NCBI GenBank assembly: GCA_965153455.1
Contig: OZ234502.1
Location: 12,245,495 to 12,309,494 of the forward strand
Reading direction: 5' to 3'
DNA: 64,000 nucleotides
Origin: Sphagnum compactum
Taxonomy: Eukaryota; Bryophyta; Sphagnopsida; Sphagnales
The notes beneath the pieces were generated by a model that saw nothing but the letters and a program-made list of their open reading frames with translations, had not been told where the DNA came from and did no database searches. The position numbers and the translations under genes are program-made. This document shows positions 57,301 through 64,000 of this stretch, in pieces. Each line of letters opens with the position of its first letter. Within the stretch, counting starts at the first letter, position 1.

Positions 57301-60300
57301 TACCAACAAACTAGAAAACCATCTTATTGCAAATCAAAGAAATTTATAACTACATTATCATTTCCACAAAAGATAAAGAAATGATGAAGAATCACCTACC
57401 ATGGATGGGAATTGGGTTGTGAAAAAAGAGGTGATGATCATATACAAACTAGTTCCAACTTTGAATATATGACCTTCCATTGTTATTGTTATAAAAAAAT
57501 ATTAACATTTCTAGTGCACTACACTTCCTAAAAACAACCTATAGGAGTCTTAATATGCTAAGTCCTTATGAAAGATTGAATAGGGCATGTTTAGGAGATT
57601 GATTCACTACGACCAAAAAAATACAACCAAATTACATGCATGTAATGGAGCTTCATAGTGCAATGAAACTCAACAAAAAAAATGTACATGCATTGTCCAA
57701 GGAGTACCCAACAATTCATGATTCTTTTATTGACATGTTACAAAAAATGAAATAAGTTAGATAATCATTTTCCATTAACATAATGCAACTTACCTTCAAC
57801 AATATGATAAAATCTTAAGTACTTCAAATTTTGTGAAATGAATACTAAAAAGTGGAAAACATAATTCATGAAACAATACATGACCTAGTCCTAAAGAAAA
57901 CATAACAACAAGTGAATTAACACCTTGTTAGTATGAGTAAAGACATATATCTTGGTTAATGAAAATTATAATATTCTAGCAATTCTTATTTTTAATTATG
58001 ACTATATATTTATATTCATTTCATCCCAACAATACAAGAAAATACTTAATATGAAAAGAAAGGAACAAAACACATTTAAGATTTAGGGGCAAATATTAAG
58101 TTATATGTGGTTGTATCTTTAGTTGCAATTTTTTAAAATCCTCCTTGGATTGTGTTCACAAGTACTATTCATAAATGTTTGGCACCCATCTAATGAAGGA
58201 AAAGACAAATGCATGAATTCAAGTTGGGGCCTTCAATGAAAACCATTGGTCAACATTGGAAACAACAAAATAGTGTGTGGACACAACATCTTGTTGCCAG
58301 ATTTGCACATTCAATTGGCCAATTAGTATTGTAACAAAATCAAAAGATGGTGTGATTGTTGGAATTGTTAGTCTATGCATAAAAGCCATGATTTTTTTAA
58401 CTAGATGAAATAAACACACCCAAATACCTTGGTATATTCATTCCAACTAATTGCATTAATGTCATACATTTAAATGATGTAATTGCACAACACTCATTAA
58501 AACATGCACTCAAAGTGTAGTTTAATTCTTAAACTATTAAATTAATTAGGCAATAATGTGAAATGGATGTGAAGATCCACAAAATGACTTCAAGATGAAT
58601 AAACTAAAACCCCATGTATTTGTGAGTGGTTGCAATGTGCATGGAAATAAATTCAAGGTATGGAGGAGATGATTGTGAAAAGTTGTGGATATATAAGATA
58701 AGAATTATCATAACATTCAATTGATTGAATTTGAGCTTCTTGTAATTGAAGCATATGTGATTATTTTCATATTCAAAGTTTTATTAAACATTAAGGAACA
58801 TAATAAAGTAAACATTGAGACCTCCTATACAAGCAACATTGATAGTAATGGGAAATTGTTTGCAATCAAGTGCAAGTGCATCTTGCATAACTATTGTTAG
58901 CACAATAAAACTCATGAAACAACTAGTTGAGAAACAAAAGATAATCACATGAAAGTTTATAACTACTTTCAAATCATATCATGATATTGTTTATGTTGGA
59001 TAAAATTTCTTTATTAGCCTTAATTACATTTATTGATCTTCACATAATGCTCACTCATGTATTTTTTACACGATAATCATGATGTCATTCATTGTTAAAT
59101 TTTATGATAAGTTAAAGGTGCATTTTGTTGAAAGGGTACAAAATTACTAGTTCCATGAAAGACTAATGGAATGGAAAATGAAACATCTTTTACCACCAAG
59201 AAAAAGTTTAGTGCCATTTGACAAGCAACACCATGATCTTGGTTTGAAAGAAACCTGTTGTAATGCACCTTTTATTGAACATTTCATTCTTGTAAGTTTT
59301 CACGTCCATAGTTTCTTGAACATTTTAGCATCAGCTACATTACACACCACATTATCAAATACTATTTTTAAAAAAATTCCATCTATTATGTATTTATAAT
59401 AATATATTTCCAAAAGAAGGAGAAAATAATTTTTAAAATAAAAAAAATATATCTCTATTTATTCAAGGTAAGTTTGTGTCTAGCAAGCCTTTAACACAAT
59501 TAATTAACTATATATTTACTAGGTTGGGATATAAAAACCATTTTATTCTTTAGTGGACCATCAAATACATATTTTACATTCTATTTGTTGGAACATTTTA
59601 ACATATCCAAGTACTTTACAAAAGTCCATGTTATAAAAAATATATAATTTATTGAATAAAAATCCTATTGAATACCTATTTTTACAATGGAAGAATTCAA
59701 AATTAATGCACAATATATGAAAAAGTATCTTGTTTTTGAACATTCAACTAAAAACATTCAATGTATAGTACTTTTATGATGGGCTTTGTTGTTATTTTAT
59801 GGCTATTTTTCAAGCAGACAAATAAAACGATGTTTTGGTTTACTTTATTGTACTTACACCCCCAAAAAAAATACCTTATGAACTTACATGCATATCCATA
59901 GGAAAGAAAATTTGTTAAACAAGTATTAATTTGGAAATAAGCACACAACTTTTACCTCATAGATTTTCCTGACAATTAAGTTGTCCCCATGAACCTGAGG
60001 TAACCTTCTCTCTTGCATTAAAATTAAAAATTGTTAAGATGAAAAAAAAATTCTCCTCTATTTACGAAATTACAACATACAACATGTTCAATGTTATGAT
60101 TACTTTCCAAAGAGACAAATGAAAACTTGCACAACAAAAAATTAATAACATGTTTGAAAATAGCTAATTGTTCACAAACTTACAAGGTCTACATGCTCAA
60201 ATCAGGCTTTCAAACATGATTTTGATAATCTCATGTGTTGATATAACATCTTGAATGTATCGTGTGATCCTATGTCAATGCCTACAACCCTCATTGTCAA

Positions 60301-63110
60301 CACACATAAACCAAACAACATAATATCGTCCTAATCTAATGCGTAACATCTAAACCAAAATAAGTTCACTTGCAACAAGTAGGAATCCAAGCCCGAAACA
60401 TAAAATACCAAAACATAAAAATCATGTGCAAAAAACATAGTTGTATGAACATAAGGAAAAATTGCAAACACAAAACATTATGCTCTAAAATCTCAAATCA
60501 CCAAAAGTGATTTGAGATCTCAAAATTTGGGATTATATCCCAAACACGAAATATTTGGAATCATGTCCACACTAGAGTTGATTCCAAAGTAATTTATGTT
60601 AATTTACCTATAGTAACTAAGATGTAAACACATAGCTAAAGTAAAACTCTTGATAAGCCCTTGCATCATGTTTTACTTTGGAGTTTTTGTTAAGCTTTTA
60701 CAATAATGCCCCACTTTTGCTACTTCACATTTCATTTCTTCATGCAATATCAATCTTTCAAGCAATAGAATTTAAAGAGAATGCTTACAATTGAATATTG
60801 TTTCCCTTCCCACAAGAACCCATGATAGATCAACAAATGGTGATGTATGTGGCAGTCTTTGCCATGGTTGTATTCAATCAATGTAAGTCACAAAAGCTTT
60901 ATGTTTGCCCTTCTTCACTTTTAAGTTTCCAAAACATTTGGCAATAGTCAATTTGAAATTTCAAAATTATCATGAATTTATCAAAAGTTGACAACATAAA
61001 AAAAATTTAATTAACGTAAAACCCAATCATGTACTATGATATGTATTCTCATTATTTTGATGTGATCTATATGAGTGATTATAAAATCTAATATTAGTAA
61101 GACCTTTCTGAAAAACTCTACATATCTTCTTCTTCTTCTCTATTGTGACAAGTTTAAAATAATTTAGAAACTATTGTAGTGAGGTGTGAAGACTTGAATA
61201 TAATAGTGGCACCAAGTTTTCCATTATGTAAAGGTATATGTTTAATCCCATGAAAAGTTTCACATGAAATCATGTGTCAACCAAACCTTGAGAAGGTCCA
61301 TAAGATGGTTGCAAATGCATATCATGAAACATGTCATTTACTTCTACAAAGCTACAATCTTCTATATCAAATATAAACGAGCTAACACTACTCTACTAAA
61401 CACCTACAACTAAGAAAACACATTATTGACACTTTGTTTTTCCCACACCACAATCCACAAATATGAAACATGGGGAGACATGATTCTAAATGTTTGACAA
61501 TATGCTTTCATGTCACAACACAACTGGTTTATATGTGATCAATTTAGAGCTAATATTACTTCATTGAACTATTCTTGGTAACTATGTGTTGATCATCAAG
61601 GTTTGTATTCCAAGGCCAACTTTTTGACTTTCTCTTTTGGCATGAGGCTTCATATTTCTTGATTTGTTGATTCTTTCTCACCCAAATGCTTTTACAATGG
61701 CACAAATGTTGGGTTTAATCAAAATCACCCAAACTTGAATACAACTCCTACACAAGATTGACATGCATTCATGAATGCACAATTGCCTGAAAATTGTTCA
61801 AGGAGTTCATTTACATCTGTTTGCAACATTTAATTTAATACGACTTGTTTGTTTATGCAAATTACATTAAAAAATGACCATGGCTTGTCTCTGAAGTACA
61901 CAATGATAGTGGTTTTTAGAACTACACGCTTTTAATGAAAAAAGTATCAAGTTTCTCAAAATGATGAACCTCCGTATTTTTAATTGCATGAATATACATG
62001 GAAGAGATTTTGGATTATACTATATATGGTTGTCCATTTCTGGACAATGAACAAACCTACTGGAAAAAGTAAATTTCCACTTAACACTTTATATTAGAGA
62101 TAGTTAGTCTAAAACTTGCCGAGGATTAATTAACATTCCTTGGTTGCTTAATTATCCTAAAAAAATAGAAATCCATTTGGTGATCAACATATTAGAGGAT
62201 TTGAACAATGTCTTACATTTCTAGACAACTAATGAACATTGAATAATAAGGTTTCAGAGACAAATGAACTTCATCTTTGCCAATTTTTATCCCCTTGTTT
62301 CCAATGGTTGCTCTTGTGAACAGGTTAAGTTCAATTGGAAATAAACATCAAAATTGGCTTATTATAAAAAAGATTCTTCAACATTCAACTTTCATTCAAC
62401 CTTTTATTGGAAATCCAACTTTTTGGAAAATGGCCAAAAACCAATACCAGCACGAAAATAAAATTAGCCATATAAACTTTCAAGTTTAAATTAGCTAGAT
62501 ATGATTTGGCGAAATGGGGTAGCTGCTGCTCTCAGCTAACAGACCCACTCTTCTGATGTTGGATTAAATCTGCAAATACATTTCTAGTGTATTTAAAACC
62601 TGAAAGACCAGCAAACCATGAGGTGTACTTTCTTTTGCAATTACATTTGTAGATTCAGAACTGAAGAACAAATTAAAACTAATAATTGGGTCAATTTGCT
62701 CTTCCTGGTTTCATAAGAGGAGTCCACAAACTTACAAAGGAGACTTATACAATTACCAGAAAACATTGAAAATGTCTGCAGTCCAAAGGTTGCTGCGATT
62801 TTGATTTTATGTACACATCGCTCTTGGTCTCAAATATAGAGTCGTTAGATTCTCGGGAAAAAGAAAGGGTTTTGTTAATCAACAATTCAGCAAGTAAGCA
62901 TTTTTTTCTATTATTTACATCACGAGACAAAATTAAGATCAATTAAGGAAAAGAAAAACAAAAAAAACAAAAAACGGAGAGAAAAATCCAATGTCCCAAC
63001 TTTGGGTAGCAACTGACATTCTTTCTTTCTTCAACACTTGCTAAAAGTTTTTTAGTTTACATACAATTGGGTTTTAAACTAGTGAGCAGATTGAGATTTT
63101 ACAGTTTGGA
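57301..63110. other. AT-rich gene-poor region
   Basis: Nearly 6 kb with short open frames only and no recognisable domain or clear terminal repeats. The last few hundred bases (from about 62.5 kb) have a more genic composition and may include the 3' untranslated region of the DUF4378 gene. Confidence 0.45.
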
Positions 63111-63114
63111 TCCT

Positions 63115-63146
63115 TCTCCTCCTCCTCCTCCTCCTCCTCCTCCTCA
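63115..63146. repeat. CTC/CCT trinucleotide microsatellite
   Basis: About ten CCT units directly downstream of the DUF4378 stop codon, in its 3' untranslated region. Confidence 0.9.
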
Positions 63147-63166
63147 TCATCAGTTTCAGAAATTTA

Positions 63167-63951
63167 CTACCAATGGTAGTGAGCTCCTTCTTGTTGGAGG
63201 TGGAGGTTTGGACTCCATTGATTCTTGGAGACAGAAAAGAGGTCATATATAAGCTCATCAATCATCAGCTTGAAGAGCATGTGCTCAATATCATTACCTA
63301 GTTCTGCAATTTCTTCATTTAATTGGAACCATGATCTATTTGAGCCATGCAGCATCAGATCTCTGTCCACTAAACTCTGCCATGCATTGGTAGCAAAATT
63401 GCAGCTTTCACGAATCTTGCCATACATTTCAATCACCAGTTTCTCAGTGCCAGTGTTTGTCAGCTCCAGTGTATTTCTTGAAGGCACAAAGTAGTAGTGT
63501 AACTCAGATGACTGGCTGAAATACTGGACATCACAATAGACACCCATCATCATCTCATTCACGCTATCAAAAAGTAGATGTCTTTGGTCACCTTGCCAGA
63601 TTCTATCTGAGCCTTCAACAAGCTTTTGCTTGTTTACAAGATTCCTGTTGCTGTTGTTGTTGTTGTTGCCCTGGTTCAGAATTTCTCTGATGTAAGTCTT
63701 CATCTCTTCTTGCCATTCCTCGTCAACTGATGAATTTAATGTAATATCTGCATTGTTGCTGTTGTTCCTGAAATTGGGTATCTCTACAAGCCTGGATTGT
63801 CCAACTCTATTGCTCTCAATGTCTATTGTAGTTGCATCAGACCCTCTGGTGTCAACAACTCCTGGACTTGCCTGTTTGCTTGAAAGTAAAGAAGGCTCTG
63901 TACTCTCAGTGCACCCATCCTCCAGTATCCCATCAAGACTGTGCTCAGATT
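63167..63951 (-). CDS. DUF4378-domain protein (TRM/LONGIFOLIA-like), last exon only
   Basis: Plant DUF4378 proteins include the TRM/LONGIFOLIA family linked to the TON1 cortical microtubule complex (established for some members; the role of this one is unknown). The exon begins after the acceptor TTTTTTTTTCCCAG (AG at 63,953-63,952) and ends with TGA at 63,167. The domain is seen as WQGDQRHLLFDSVNEMM and, near the end, NEEIAELGNDIEHMLFKLMI followed by DELIYDLF, typical of the DUF4378 C-terminus. An Asn/Ser-rich linker lies at about 63,640-63,680. An ATG at 63,985 lies upstream, but the residues it would add (GFFFP) come from the pyrimidine tract of the acceptor, so I treat it as intron. The upstream exons are outside the window. 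Confidence 0.75.
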
Positions 63952-64000
63952 CTGGGAAAAAAAAACCCACAATGTTGTCACCCATGAGCCCAAAAAAAAA

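Noticed and set aside
63952-63985. ATG at 63,985 as the start of the DUF4378 protein
   Set aside because: The intervening sequence is a T-rich tract ending CCCAG, a strong acceptor, and a 272-residue protein would be short for this family.
1-64000. CRISPR arrays, rRNA genes, bacterial operons
   Set aside because: None of the repeats has regular unique spacers, and gene structure and introns are those of a plant nuclear genome.

Overview
This is a 64 kb piece of plant nuclear DNA. It carries five protein-coding loci of plant type (R2R3-MYB, a protein with the IPFxWExxPGTP motif, a Tic22-like protein, TPX2 and a DUF4378 protein). They have GT-AG introns and are separated by long AT-rich intergenic stretches full of decayed transposons. 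The long Ala/Gln/His-rich MYB tail, the mostly short introns and the old hAT remains would fit a non-seed land plant such as a moss, but that is a guess. The sequence alone does not fix the clade.

Layout. 1-2774 (minus): R2R3-MYB gene, 3' end off the window. 2775-7.0 kb: its upstream region and unassigned intergenic DNA with small duplications and a short MITE candidate. 7.03-7.56 kb: minisatellite with a period of about 34 bp. 8.1-10.56 kb: dead hAT transposase (BED-like finger to C-terminal dimerisation domain). 12.99-13.91 kb: solo-LTR-like element. 13.9-24.8 kb: AT-rich DNA with one clear Tourist-type MITE (20,989-21,323). 25.44-27.88 kb (plus): IPFxWExxPGTP (DUF688-like) gene. 28.98-29.53 kb: old relic of the same LTR family. 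34.2-37.6 kb (plus): Tic22-like gene with a probable spliced 5' leader. 39.7-45.3 kb (minus): TPX2 spindle-assembly gene with about 21 exons. 47.4-52.1 kb: relic of an unrecognised multi-exon gene broken by two solo LTRs in opposite orientation. 52.8-55.0 kb: two FCP1/NIF-type HAD phosphatase relics. 56.69-57.3 kb: 162-bp tandem repeat. 57.3-63.1 kb: nothing recognised. 63.17 kb to the edge (minus): last exon of a DUF4378 protein.

The live genes do not form a pathway. TPX2 acts on the mitotic spindle, the Tic22-like protein belongs to a chloroplast protein-import family, and the MYB is a transcription factor. The most unusual part is 47-55 kb. There, decayed but still readable, intron-containing coding sequence of an unknown family lies next to two degenerate FCP1-type domains. 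Removing one LTR insertion together with one copy of its target duplication puts the reading frame back in register up to a splice donor.
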